From the NCBI GenBank assembly GCA_004296455.1, contig AP018280.1, positions 4,216,001 through 4,280,000 on the forward strand: a stretch of 64,000 nt of DNA. Reading direction: 5' to 3'. The notes under the pieces were generated by a model that saw only the letters and a list, made by a program, of their open reading frames with translations, ran no database searches and had not been told where the DNA came from. The stretch comes from Calothrix sp. NIES-4101 (GTDB lineage Bacteria > Cyanobacteriota > Cyanobacteriia > Cyanobacteriales > Nostocaceae). Position 1 is the first letter of the stretch. Each line of letters begins with the position of its first letter. This document shows, piece by piece, positions 43,318 through 53,212 of this stretch. The position numbers were made by a program, and so were the translations under genes.

Positions 43318-44701
43318 AAGCCAACTCTGCCATCAGTTTTTGATGCTCTGCTAACATCTCATCTAAATCAGCGTGTTCTACATCAACTTTGTGAGGATTT
43401 TTAATATCTAGGTTGTAATTATTCGCTTTCAAATCAGCAATTGAAACCTGCCAAGCAAATTCATTTTCCTCGCGGTTATCCCACCATTCTTTCTCCGGTG
43501 CAAACTCCTCAAAGCGAATCGGCTTAGTTTTCGAGTATGACTTATACCCTGCTGGATAAGGGTGTTCATAATACCAAATAGTTTCTGTTGGTTCCCCTTT
43601 AGTGAAAAACAGCAGATTAGTTTTAATACCTGTGTAGGGATTAAATACACCATTTGGTAAGCGCACAATTGTATGCAGATTGCAATCTTGCAATAGTTTT
43701 TCTTTAATGCGCGTTTTTACACCTTCCCCAAACAGCGTACCATCTGGTAAAACTATTGCGCCTCTACCGCCTTCTTTGAGTAAATGAGCAATCAGCACTA
43801 GAAATAAATCTGCTGTTTCTCTGGTGCGGAATGTAGCGGGAAAATTATCCTCAATTCCATCTTCTTCCATCCCACCAAAAGGCGGATTTGTAATAATTAC
43901 ATCCACCCGTTCTTGCGGACTATAATCGCGTAATGGTCGTGCCAAAGTGTTATCATGTTCTGCTTCTGGTACATCAATACCATGTAAAACCAAATTCGTT
44001 ACACAAAGGTTATAAGGTAACGGCTTTTTCTCAGTTCCGCGAATCGTCCGTTACAGAATTTCTGGTACATCAGCACTTTGAAAATGTTGGCGAATGTAAT
44101 CAATTGCTGCTGTTAAAAAGCCACCAGTACCGCAAGCAGGATCGAGGACAATTTCCCCTAATTGCGGCTTAACTCTATCAACAATAAACTTTGTCACCGC
44201 ACGGGGAGTATAATATTCTCCCGCATTTCCCGCGCTTTGCAAATCCTTGAGAATCTTCTCGTAAATTTCGCTGAATTGTTTTTTCTGCTCTTTTTTATTA
44301 AAGTCAACTTCGTTAAGTTTATTAATTACTTGGCGGATGAGAGTACCATTTTTCATATAGTTGTAGGCATCCTCAAACACCTTACCAATCATCCGCCCAT
44401 GGTCATCGGTTGCTTTAGTTCTCAGTTCCTTGAGGGTTTTAAATAAAGCATTATCAACAAAATCTAGTAAAGCATCTCCAGTAATGCCTTCTGCATCTGC
44501 TGCCCAGTTACGCCAACGCAACCCTTCAGGAATCGGAGATTTATAATTATCCTCTAGCAGTTCATATTCTTCTTCACGCGCATCAAAAACTTTGAGAAAT
44601 ATCATCCAAACTAACTGGTTAATGCGTTGCGCGTCACCATCAACGCCCGCATCTTTCCGCATGATATCTTGAATAGTTTTAATTGTAGTGCCAATGGACA
44701 T
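43307..44701 (-). pseudogene. hsdM: hsdM with one in-frame stop, 3' end fused
   Basis: Type I adenine methyltransferase subunit. The first part (44701-44054) has the N-terminal helical domain and the SAM site LDPACGTGGFL. A single TAA at 44051-44053 interrupts the frame between VPEIL and RTIRGTEKKPLPYNL. Reading continues in the same frame to the catalytic NPPFGGMEEDG and beyond to 43307. No bases are missing or added, and CAA (Gln) to TAA is the simplest cause. The C terminus (LMAELASLF) is cut by the deletion that removed most of hsdS. Translation would give a 216-residue stub without the catalytic loop. Confidence 0.88.
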
Positions 44702-44780
44702 AATTAGTTTGGTGCTGTTTTGCTGCTAGGGAATTGGAGCTAACTAACCCGAAAAAACATCATATCGTAATTCCAGGTTG

Positions 44781-45245
44781 TCAAGAAACTCGATATAATT
44801 CTTCCTTCAGCACCGACAAGGCTTGTAAATAACCTTGCTTACCACCAAAAATCTTAATTATCTCTAAAGGTGTCCCTAAATCACTAATTGGTTTAACCTT
44901 CAACACATCCAAACTTTCAATATCTTCAATCCCCTCATCCGCATACTTATCCAACAAAGCATTTAAAACCGTTCTGGCTGGTTCGCCATACTTGCTAAAA
45001 TAATCACGCTTGCGGACATTATTCGCCCTTTCTTGACGTGTTAATGGCGGTTGATCAAAAACAACATGACAAATCAAATCTAAGGGGTCAAAATCCTTAC
45101 CCACCTCTTTTTCTAAGCCTTCCAAAGGCACACCCAATTCTTGTAACTCTTGGATAATAGCCTGCTTCTGTTCGCTCGAATGCCATTTATGTAAAAAAGC
45201 ATCTAACGAAGCATACTCTTTGCTAACTGTTTTGCGGGTATAGTC
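44781..45245 (-). pseudogene. hsdR: hsdR 3' part, separated by an insertion
   Basis: Encodes the C-terminal about 155 residues of the type I restriction subunit: [41 protein letters not shown], and [19 protein letters not shown]. It continues in frame from the 5' part at 46925 if the 1679-bp insertion sequence and one copy of the 9-bp duplication GGTATAGTC are removed. The frame that starts within the insertion ([10 protein letters not shown]) is an artefact. It ends about 80 bp before hsdM. Confidence 0.85.
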
Positions 45246-45283
45246 TAGGCTGTTGACTCTGTGCCTTTTGACATGGTAAAAGT

Positions 45284-46585
45284 TCATGCACTTTTAATGT
45301 CGTCACAATCCCCTGAAAACAACGTTTTTCGTTTTGATAGTGTGGATTGACCAAAAACTTCAGATAGCCATGCTTCAACGTCTGAAAAACTAATTGTTTC
45401 AAGTGCGTTTTTAATCAAAGCTGTCGTCAGATTCATAGTAGATAAACAGATGGTTAGCAGCATCTGACCCATTTCTTTAAATGGACAGCGCGCGGAAAAT
45501 TGCTTATATTTTCCAAACAATGACTCAATCACATCAGAAGTAGCTAAAAAAGTAGATTGGTTTTTAATTTTTCGGCATTGAACAGACAAATAACCCAAAA
45601 TACTTTGTTGAAGTTTCTGGAGAGAATTATCATCAAATATAACTTTATTTTGTTCAAAAAAATCGAGAGTTTTATGACTAATTCCTGATTGTTTGAGTTG
45701 AGTTTCAACACCTCGTGTGAGTGACACCATTTGGTTCCATTGAATTAGGTCTGATTCGTAGTCAACTAACCATCCCAATTTATCTACTATTTTCTGAGTA
45801 ATCAGCGAAGGGTCAGAATCTGGCATTAATTTAATTAAAGTGTCTGGAGAAGAATTTAGTAATTTAATCCCCCAATTTGTCAACCTTTCTACATTAAAAA
45901 AACGACATTGAGAACGTTGTGTTGGAGGAGATAAAAATGATAAATCTGTTTGTTGTAATTTTTGTCTGCTGATATTACATTTTTGAATAAATGACTGATA
46001 TCTCTCATCCGAATCTAGCTGGTATTTTAAAAGTAAAGCCATTGCATGAGTCACATCATGGGTATAGATAATATCTGGGTGATTTTGCTGGTATAGCTTG
46101 ATTCCACGAGCTAGGTCGCTACCATTGTCCGCTACTATTTGTACTGGTACGCCGACTTTTTGACTGATTTTTTCTAGTTTTGATTCTATAATCTCTCCTT
46201 TCGTAGAATCCATAATTTCTAATCCGAAAATTTTCACGTCTTCATGCGCCAACCCTCTTTTCTGCTTCATCACATTTTCTTCAATATGCTGCTGTGAAAC
46301 GCCTAAAATTACCAACGCTTTTTGTTTCCCTAATTCTAATGTCAAATCGACAATAAATATCCAATCATCACGATATTCTTTCTCTTTTGTCAATTCATAT
46401 ATTCCAATCCGAGCCAACCACTTTCTCACACAACTGAAACTTGGAGTTGCCTGCTCTTCATAATTATTAAACAACTCAAATACTTTTTCTACTCCTCTAA
46501 AACTGATACCACATTCAATTAAAAGTAAGAGTGCTTGCTGAATTATTTTGGCATCATAATGATGACCCTTCACATTTAATTCCAT
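45284..46585 (-). CDS. Transposase of unclassified family
   Basis: 433 residues. An N-terminal HTH-like part ([20 protein letters not shown] and [14 protein letters not shown]) is followed by an RNase H-like core with candidate acidic residues in [26 protein letters not shown] and [17 protein letters not shown]. The element's ends and target duplication prove that it is a mobile element. The sequence does not fit IS4, IS5, IS66, IS630 or IS701 as I know them. Similar proteins are annotated in cyanobacteria only as transposase or hypothetical protein. Confidence 0.75.
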   Translation of the reverse strand: MELNVKGHHYDAKIIQQALLLLIECGISFRGVEKVFELFNNYEEQATPSFSCVRKWLARIGIYELTKEKEYRDDWIFIVDLTLELGKQKALVILGVSQQHIEENVMKQKRGLAHEDVKIFGLEIMDSTKGEIIESKLEKISQKVGVPVQIVADNGSDLARGIKLYQQNHPDIIYTHDVTHAMALLLKYQLDSDERYQSFIQKCNISRQKLQQTDLSFLSPPTQRSQCRFFNVERLTNWGIKLLNSSPDTLIKLMPDSDPSLITQKIVDKLGWLVDYESDLIQWNQMVSLTRGVETQLKQSGISHKTLDFFEQNKVIFDDNSLQKLQQSILGYLSVQCRKIKNQSTFLATSDVIESLFGKYKQFSARCPFKEMGQMLLTICLSTMNLTTALIKNALETISFSDVEAWLSEVFGQSTLSKRKTLFSGDCDDIKSA

Positions 46586-46590
46586 AGCTT

Positions 46591-46842
46591 CTATGATTTC
46601 TGCTTCGACTTGAATTTCCTCTTTTTTTCGTCTAAATCTCCTTCAATGTTTAACTCTTTTAGTTTTGACTCTGCCATCAACGCGCGATTTTTCCATTCTT
46701 CTCTTGAATCTAATAGATCTCTAACCTTGATTTCTAAGGCTCTAATCTTTTTTTGTTTTAATAGTGCTTTTTCTTTCCAGTTATCTCGACCTTTCTGAAA
46801 CAAACGTGCTAATCTACTAACTGGGCTTTTAAACTCCTGCAT
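46591..46842 (-). CDS. Small coiled-coil protein of the insertion sequence
   Basis: 83 residues, strongly basic and helical (NWKEKALLKQKKIRALEIKV, then DSREEWKNRALMAESKLKEL), predicted coiled coil. It lies 5 bp upstream of the transposase gene on the same strand and inside the element borders. It may be an accessory DNA-binding or dimerisation factor, or the transposase N-terminal part separated from the rest. No family is recognised. Confidence 0.6.
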   Translation of the reverse strand: MQEFKSPVSRLARLFQKGRDNWKEKALLKQKKIRALEIKVRDLLDSREEWKNRALMAESKLKELNIEGDLDEKKRKFKSKQKS

Positions 46843-46924
46843 GGGCTTTGAATGTGCTAAGTATTAACGACACTATTATTGTATGAAGCAATGGTGCCTT
46901 AAAACCAACAAAGTCAACAGCCTA

Positions 46925-48793
46925 GGTATAGTCTTTAATTGATTCCGTAATCAGCTTACCGTCCCTACCGTGGTATTGCTCGCGAATAAAAGCAATAGAA
47001 ACCTCTTCGTCTGTAATTACATACTTTTCTCGCTTTTGCTTGCGCTCAAGCTCCCCATCATCTACGATTTCCCCATCATCAGGAGGATTAATTGGCTCAT
47101 CGGGTTTGGGTTGATAAACTTGTACAGGTTCCCCATCAAACTCAGGGTCAGCAAATAACTGGGTCGCTTGTTTAAAATCGATAATTGTGAAGAACATTTT
47201 CCCGTAGTCTTCATCAATGCGCGTTCCGCGACCGACAATTTGCTTAAATTTAGTCATCGACAGAATGCGCTGATCTAAAACAATCAATTTGCAAGTTTTC
47301 GCATCAACCCCCGTCGTCAGTAACTCAGAAGTAGTCACAATCGTGGGATATTTACTTTCCGGGTCAATGAAATTATCTAATTCTGCCTTACCTTGAGCAT
47401 CATCCCCCGTAATTCGCATAATATAGCGGCTATTTTCTGCCACCAAATCAGTATTTTCATTCACCAACGCTACCCGCATCCGTTCCGCGTGGTCAATCGT
47501 CTCACAAAAAACGATGGTTTTAGCAAAGCGATCGCCTGATTTGAGATAATCAGAAATTATCCTGGCTACTAACTCAGTCCGCTTCTCTAAAACCAAAGTT
47601 CTATCAAAATCTCGCTGATTAAATACTTGGTCGGGAATTTCTTTACCATATTTATCCCGTTGTCCTGGCTTTGGCTTCCATCCACTCAAATCTTTATCTA
47701 AGTCAATGCGAATCACTTTGTAGGGAGCTAAAAAACCATCCTCAATCCCTTGTTTGAGGGAATAGGTAAAGATAGACTCACCAAAATAAAAGCTGTTAGA
47801 AACTTCTTCTGTTTCCCTGGGAGTAGCCGTTAAGCCAATCTGCGTAGCATTTCTAAAATATTCCAAAATCTCTCGCCATGCAGAATCCTCAGCCGCGCTT
47901 CCCCGATGACATTCATCTATAATAATCAAGTCAAAAAAATCTGGCGAAAACTGCCGATAAATATTTTTCGCCTCCTCATTTCCCGTTACCGCCTGATACA
48001 AACATAGATAAATTTCGTAAGATTTATCTATCTGTCGCTTCTGAATTTTAGTCATTCTCGCACCAAAGGGTTTAAAGTCATTCACCCTAGTTTGGTCAAT
48101 CAAAATATTCCTATCTGCCAAAAATAGAATACGCTTTTTCGCCCCCGACTTCCACAACCGCCAAATAATTTGAAAGGCTGTAAAAGTCTTACCTGTACCC
48201 GTAGCCATTACTAATAGGATACGGTTTTGTCCCTTGGCGATCGCTTCAATTGTCCGATTAATGGCAATCTGTTGATAATAGCGTGGCTGTTTTTTATCAG
48301 GACTGGGATAATAATCTTGAGCCACAATCGGCTGAATCTCCGAGTCAATCCCCTTCCAATCGCAGTATTTTTGCCAAAGTTCCCCTGGTGTCGGAAACTG
48401 GTCAAGGGGAATTTCTCGCTCTCGCTGTCCTTCGGTCACTGTGCGATCGCACATCATAAAAGCGTCGCCATTCGAGCTAAAGATGAATGGTACATCAATT
48501 AATTCACCAGTTGCGATCGCCTGTTGCATTCCCGCACTGACACCGTGATTATTATCCTTAGCCTCAATCACAGCCAAAGGTACACCAGGCTTGTAATACA
48601 ACACATAATCAGCCCGTTTCTGCTCACCCCGACTAGCAAGCTTACCCCTCACAATCACCCTACCCTTTGTCAGCGTCACTTCCTCTCGAATCTGAGTATT
48701 AATATCCCATCCCCGACTAACTAAAGCAGGTGTAATATATTTCGTACAGATATCACGTTCACTCAGAGATTTTTTGTCAATTACTTCTGACAT
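46925..48793 (-). pseudogene. hsdR: hsdR 5' part (type I restriction endonuclease)
   Basis: About 620 residues of the motor and nuclease subunit, EcoEI type. The N-terminal nuclease site includes [12 protein letters not shown]. The helicase has Walker [14 protein letters not shown], the DECH box in [18 protein letters not shown], and motif VI in [13 protein letters not shown] prefer the ATG at 48793 (MSEVIDKKS) to 48799. The frame stops in the insertion sequence right after the target duplication, so the C-terminal domain that binds HsdM/HsdS is missing. Together with damaged hsdM and hsdS, the whole system is inactive. Confidence 0.9.
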
Positions 48794-48799
48794 AAACAC

Positions 48800-49672
48800 A
48801 GGTCGGCATTCGGTTGAGAGGGTTGCGTAAGTATAATTCTAGACTTAAATTCCCGCCTGCTGTTAAGTATGAAACGATATATTGCTATGTGAAAGACGTA
48901 CCGGAGATAGCCATAAAGTTAGCCTGCAATGTTTGCACAGAATTGTGCCAGGTCATTCATAACAACTAAAAGTGAAGCAAATAATTGCAGCACGCAGCAT
49001 AGTAGTCTTGAATGCGAAGAGAATTCGATAAACATTAGTAAAAGCTTTGTATTGTCATCTTCACGAATACAAAACTTTGAACAAGAACAGGTTATGGTAA
49101 TAAAATTGTAATAGGAATGTTGAGCTTAAAGTTTTCTCGACATAGTACGATAGTACTAAAACTTAATTGATATGCAAATACGGTTTAAGTTTCACCCTGA
49201 GAAAGCTGTTGAAGCTGCATCGGCTCCTCAGTTATTTTTATGGAAAATTAACACTAAAGTGCCAGTTTAATAAACTGCGTAATCTAAAATTGCGGCTCTT
49301 CAGTTCTTTTTATGGAAAACTTAGCTAAAAATCCTTGAAAGCCTTATTACATAGGAATTTAGCCTCAAAAAGTATCATAGTTGCTTGTAATCATTGTTTT
49401 GTAAGGGTTTTACTGCAAAAAAACCTCAAGCTCCATAAAACTTGCCGAAGAGCCAAAATTGCTAAAGTTACGAAAGCCATATCCAAGCCTTTTAATCAAT
49501 GGTTGAACAGATGGGGTCAGATTCATCTAACATAAAAGAAATCAGATGCCGCCATGAGTCAAAAAGAAAGTAAGTAGTTAAGGTACGCAAATCATTGAAG
49601 AAACGTTTGCGCGTGCCCAAAAGAGAGCGAATCTGTTGGTAGTCCGTATGCGAACGAAGGATTAGGTGAAAT
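48800..49672. other. Intergenic region with transposase debris
   Basis: About 870 bp without an intact gene. On the minus strand, 49500-49625 reads LLGTRKRFFNDLRTLTTYF then FDSWRHLISFMLD, which resembles the C-terminal end of a cyanobacterial transposase. A degenerate direct repeat of about 35 bp (CTCCTCAGTTATTTTTATGG near 49215 and CTCTTCAGTTCTTTTTATGG near 49291) is also present. The rest is AT-rich. Confidence 0.45.
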
Positions 49673-50206
49673 TTAATCCCACCAATAGGAAATAACGACT
49701 GCATCCCTATCGCGTTGTTTATCCTCTCCCCATAATGCTCCTTCAAATCGATATCTTAATTGCCGCTTGAGTCGAAAGCTGTAATTTTCATCTGTCCCAT
49801 CGGTGACATCTACTGAATCAGCCCGCCATTTCTTACCAAAATTCACTAATTGAGATACCTTTGTATCTTGATTTTCCGTGAGTATATGTAGAGTATCTGC
49901 GGGATAATTAACAAAATGAATAATGCTATCTTCTGGCATCGGTCGATAATTTGCCATTGCCAAGAGAGTATCAATTACACCACCAAAACTCAAACCATTT
50001 TCATCTGGGGCGAAAATCGGCTTGGTAAACAAAAAACTACACCATAAATGGGGATTTTGAAAAAGGTCAGTAATTACCCTGTCACCATAAAAATTATTAA
50101 AACGACGCTGCCAAACTAAAGCAGCAAACATTTCCTGGGGAGAATAGGTTTGAGCAAGTGTTTGAATTCTTATTAAGTCCAGCATAGTCTTTTTGATAGT
50201 ACGCAA
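49673..50206 (-). CDS. Conserved hypothetical protein
   Basis: 177 residues, aromatic-rich (ALVWQRRFNNFYGDRVITD, HLWCSFLFTKP, YRFEGALWGEDKQRDRDAVVISYWWD). No membrane segment and no motif that I can name. It lies on the same strand as, and 44 bp downstream of, the gene at 50250, so they may be co-transcribed. It is outside the direct-repeat-bounded block. Confidence 0.45.
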   Translation of the reverse strand: MRTIKKTMLDLIRIQTLAQTYSPQEMFAALVWQRRFNNFYGDRVITDLFQNPHLWCSFLFTKPIFAPDENGLSFGGVIDTLLAMANYRPMPEDSIIHFVNYPADTLHILTENQDTKVSQLVNFGKKWRADSVDVTDGTDENYSFRLKRQLRYRFEGALWGEDKQRDRDAVVISYWWD

Positions 50207-50249
50207 ATACTGCCTTTAACAACAGTATACAGTTCGCCAGAGTTAAAGA

Positions 50250-50839
50250 CTAAATCCTTGCTGATGAATTTACCTCTGTTAACCCACCCTCCACAGGATA
50301 ACGTCGCATCATCTCCCCAATTTCTACCGCTTCCCCATCGCTCATATAAACAAAACCTGCCGACATCGCAATAACAATCCGTTCCCTCCGCAAAGACTCA
50401 AACCAGGATTTTACCCCCGCATCGACAGTATTTTTGGGTTTTTCGCCACTTTTACAGCTATTGATAAACAAACCAGTCGGATTATTACACCATCCCTCGT
50501 TTATCGCTTCTTTTACACGAGCAAGTGCCCCAGCAACATTCTCCCAATGTTTCTTAATCACCCCCAAACATTGCTCCGGATTAATTCGTAATCGTTTTAA
50601 CTCAGTACATATTTCTCTAATTTCGGATTTATTTTGCTTATCCGAAGTTGATACAACTTCGACTTCCTCTGCCGCTCCCCCGGAAAAATTGTCCTCATGA
50701 CTATCTTCAAGACTAATCGAGTTAACTTGTTCTATGTCTTCAACGTAGCGATTAATCTTTGCGAAGTTGCCGGACAGAATCTTCTGTCCCGGCACATTCG
50801 CGGACTGCTCCCAGTCTTCGGTTTGTTGAGCTAACTTAT
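50250..50839 (-). pseudogene. Direct repeat copy 1: gene with intact 3' end, 5' cut
   Basis: The frame ends normally (YPVEGGLTEVNSSARI) and matches the gene at 63260-63838 from NKLAQQTEDWEQSA to YPVEGG with about nine residue changes in 170. Upstream of NKL, at 50839, the similarity stops and the sequence becomes an unrelated VOC-type gene. The protein has a helical core (SEIREICTELKRLRINPE, HWENVAGALARVKEAINEGW) that recalls C-terminal parts of plasmid replication or DnaD-like proteins, but this is only an impression. A start at the ATG-less GTG at 50795 is possible. Confidence 0.7.
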
Positions 50840-51205
50840 TGCACTGCTGCTGGACGGACGTACAATAATCCCGAACGGACAGGTTCTATTGTGGCGATGT
50901 TCCCAACATTCCCACAGATGAGTGGGAGAAACAACCTCAGATTTTGCTTCTGCGGGAGCATGAACCCACAGCAATTCCAACATCGCATTATGAAAAAAGA
51001 AGCGACGATTGGCTGTACCTTGACCGGGATGGGTATTCGATGTTCCCTCCACCAATCCAAATGCTATCCCTTACGGGTTCGTCAGTTGCTTCAACGCGGG
51101 GAACCCGCGCAACGCACTGACTCACAATTCCTCAGCTTCCGGGGCACCAATTTCGGTCAAAACAAATAAATGGTCTAATTCAAATGGGATAGCTGCAATT
51201 TCCAT
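50840..51205 (-). pseudogene. VOC/glyoxalase-like gene, interrupted and truncated
   Basis: The gene starts with ATG at 51205 (MEIAAIPFELDHLFVLTEIG) and stops after APEAEEL at 51124. After about 65 bp of an inserted palindromic repeat, the similarity resumes with FGLVEGTSNTHPGQGTANRR, LELLWVHAPAEAKSEV and CPFGIIVRP, down to 50840 where it is cut by the direct-repeat junction. VOC proteins bind metals and act on glyoxal, antibiotics or aromatics. Insertion and truncation make this copy non-functional. Confidence 0.7.
51060..51123. repeat. Palindromic dispersed repeat inserted in the VOC gene
   Basis: GTCAGTTGCTTCAACGCGGG pairs with the inverse CCCGCGCAACGCACTGAC over most of its length, forming a long imperfect hairpin around GGAACC. 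Its presence between two parts of a recognisable gene shows that this small repeat moves as a unit. Confidence 0.65.
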
Positions 51206-51231
51206 AGCTTGCGAAGTAAATTTCTATTTTT

Positions 51232-51786
51232 TTATCGATCGCGAACTTGATAGCAAAGCTCGACAAAACTATCTCCATAAGTTGTCGCTGACAGTAACTT
51301 GAGTGGAGGTGTGATAATTTTTCTTGGTAATAAAGGTGCCCCACTACCAAGAGTTACCGATGCCACCGTCACAATTATCTCATCCAGCAAACCGTGATCG
51401 TAAAATTGCCCAACTAAATCACCTCCACCCACCAACCAAATATTCTTATCCCCTGCTGCTGTAACCATTTGTTGATGTACCGCTCGCACATCTCCACTGA
51501 CAAATCGAATATCTGCTCCCTCAATTGCTGGTAAATTGCGAGAAGAAAAAACCCAAGCAGGCTGTTCGTACATCCATTTTTGTGGCTTTTCGGCATCTTC
51601 GTTAATATGGTGAGCCAAAATCCATTCGTAGGTAGTCGAACCCATAGCGATCGCCCCAACATCTCGAAGAAAATTGCCATAGCTATCCCCTTCCATCTCA
51701 CCAAATTGAAATAGCCAATCGAGGGAATTGCGATCGTCGGCAATAAATCCATCCAAACTCGTTGCAGTATAATACTGAGTTTTCAT
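51232..51786 (-). CDS. RibD C-terminal / dihydrofolate-reductase-like protein
   Basis: 184 residues of the RibD_C fold: YTATSLDGFIADDRNSLDWL at the start (as in YyaP/YwjB-type reductases), GAIAMGSTTYEW, and the NADPH-binding GNIWLVGGGDLVGQFYDHGL-like segment DKNIWLVGGGDLV. A reductase role on a pteridine or similar compound is expected, but these small stand-alone proteins have no fixed substrate. It is intact with ATG at 51786. Confidence 0.85.
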   Translation of the reverse strand: MKTQYYTATSLDGFIADDRNSLDWLFQFGEMEGDSYGNFLRDVGAIAMGSTTYEWILAHHINEDAEKPQKWMYEQPAWVFSSRNLPAIEGADIRFVSGDVRAVHQQMVTAAGDKNIWLVGGGDLVGQFYDHGLLDEIIVTVASVTLGSGAPLLPRKIITPPLKLLSATTYGDSFVELCYQVRDR

Positions 51787-51908
51787 AACTACGCAAGAGA
51801 TATCACGATTATGGCAAGATAGAAATTGCTCTACCCATATATTCCCACAGTAACAATGTCACAGATATTCAAGCACTCTTTCTAGAATCTGTCGAGCGCA
51901 AAATTATC

Positions 51909-52772
51909 CTATCGATCGCCACGCAAATCATCAAGAAGCGATCGCACATACTCAAGCCAATCGGGAAATTCCGGTGATAGTGCATATACCCAAACGATTC
52001 CGTGTAACTTTCGCAATTGTTGATATATTTCCAACATTTCTGGTTCGACGATTTCTCCGTAAGCTGTTCTCCCTACATCGTCAATATTTACCAAATCCCA
52101 CTCGACTAAACCCCTGCAAGTATCTTCAAAATCGTTCCATAAAAACCCTTTTGCCGTTGCAATTAAATTTCCGGCATGAGCATCGCCGTGTAATGGTTGT
52201 AACAAACCTCCAGGATTTTCTAATCTTGGTAACAAGCGATCGTAAGTTTCCCTCAGTAAATTCAAATCATCGGCATTCAAAATATCACCAATTTCTTGCA
52301 AGCGAGCGATTCCCCTGGGAATATCGTTCAACGGAGGTGCTAGCAGGGGCAAATCACCGGAATAGTTCTGCAAAACTGGATGCAATTCAGCCAGCATTTT
52401 CCCAACTGTTTCCGAGTCGGGAACAACATCTAGGGGACTAATGTACTGCCAAAAGGTCATAAACAGCCCATCGTGACAGTGGACATCGACGGGTAAAAGG
52501 TCGCTAACAGGAACGACAGGAACACCTTGGGAGTGCAAAAATCCTACCACTGCAAGCTCGCGCTGTAACCATGTCGTAATTGGCTGACGCAATATAGATG
52601 TAATCGTACTCACACGAGCAGCAATTGGGGCAGGTTGGAGATGAACCCGCACAGAATAGGCATCGGCAATAATTTTAGGCTCATCAACCTCGATACCGTA
52701 CTGTTTTGCAACAGCCACGGAAGCCGAAATCGCGCGGGTTGTCAGACCATAACGGTCAAATTTTGCGGACAT
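51909..52772 (-). CDS. Aminoglycoside-phosphotransferase-like kinase
   Basis: About 287 residues of the APH/choline-kinase family. The catalytic loop is LLQPLHGDAHAGNLI with HGDxHxxN, and the metal-binding Asp is in FLWNDFEDTCRG. The N-terminal lobe is short (VRVHLQPAPIAARV). I prefer the ATG at 52772 (MSAKFDRYG) over one 12 bp upstream. Such proteins phosphorylate small hydroxyl compounds, sometimes antibiotics; the natural substrate here is unknown. It lies with other resistance-type genes. Confidence 0.85.
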   Translation of the reverse strand: MSAKFDRYGLTTRAISASVAVAKQYGIEVDEPKIIADAYSVRVHLQPAPIAARVSTITSILRQPITTWLQRELAVVGFLHSQGVPVVPVSDLLPVDVHCHDGLFMTFWQYISPLDVVPDSETVGKMLAELHPVLQNYSGDLPLLAPPLNDIPRGIARLQEIGDILNADDLNLLRETYDRLLPRLENPGGLLQPLHGDAHAGNLIATAKGFLWNDFEDTCRGLVEWDLVNIDDVGRTAYGEIVEPEMLEIYQQLRKLHGIVWVYALSPEFPDWLEYVRSLLDDLRGDR

Positions 52773-52851
52773 GAAAGTACACAATCTATATTTCTTTTAT
52801 GCTACAAATTATATTACAATTAACTTGATCGAAGTCTTTCGAGTCAGACAT

Positions 52852-52940
52852 ACGATGGTCGGAGTCCAGGTTTTGCCCATCACGAAATGTAGTGGGTATT
52901 CTACGTAACTCGCCATTTTTAGTCACCTGATATCCGATTC
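52852..52940 (-). pseudogene. GST-gene scrap joined to dispersed repeat copy 3
   Basis: 52884-52940 on the minus strand reads VTKNGELRRIPTTFR, matching the N-terminal part of the xi-class GST at 58626-59572 (RTQNGEFHEIPTTFR) also at DNA level. The match stops at 52883, where the third copy of the 32-bp palindromic repeat begins (52852-52883, ACGATGGTCGGAGTCC). It is a tiny duplicated remnant. Confidence 0.6.
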
Positions 52941-52995
52941 GATTTCGAGCAATTTAAAAATCTCTCTTTGAAAATACTAATCAGGAGGTTGAACT

Positions 52996-53124
52996 ATGAC
53001 TGTATTTACTGCCATCTCTGTCGAAATATCGCCACAAAACCGACGCAAGAAGCAGAATTCTTGGTTCAGCTTTCCCTATCTCGCTTTTTCATCTAGATTT
53101 TTCAATTTTGCTGTTCCAGTCTAG
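52996..53124 (+). CDS. 42-residue ORF with a strong ribosome-binding site
   Basis: ATG at 52996 follows AGGAGGTTGAACT, the best Shine-Dalgarno sequence seen in the window. The peptide is basic in the middle (QNRRKKQNSWFSFPYL) and ends FFNFAVPV. It may be a genuine small protein, or the 5' end of a gene lost by rearrangement. It precedes rsgA by 88 bp on the same strand and could act as its leader. Confidence 0.4.
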   Translation: MTVFTAISVEISPQNRRKKQNSWFSFPYLAFSSRFFNFAVPV

Positions 53125-53212
53125 AAAATTAGACCTAAACACTTGGGAATGAACTAATAGATTCTTCTGCGTGCCTTGTGTCGCACAAGTAACACGTATT
53201 GAGGAAATCACA

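Larger units (their letters stand above)
45246..46924 (-). mobile_element. Insertion sequence with perfect 12-bp ends in hsdR
   Basis: 1679 bp bounded by TAGGCTGTTGAC and its exact inverse GTCAACAGCCTA, with a 9-bp direct target duplication GGTATAGTC at 45237-45245 and 46925-46933. It carries a small coiled-coil gene and a 433-residue transposase on the minus strand. The sharp borders and intact genes show a recent insertion; precise excision would restore a full hsdR frame. I could not assign it to a named family. Confidence 0.9.

Noticed and set aside
44051-44053. Programmed stop-codon read-through in hsdM
   Set aside because: No stem-loop or unusual context follows the TAA, and the hsdS and hsdR partners are also damaged, so simple decay is more likely.
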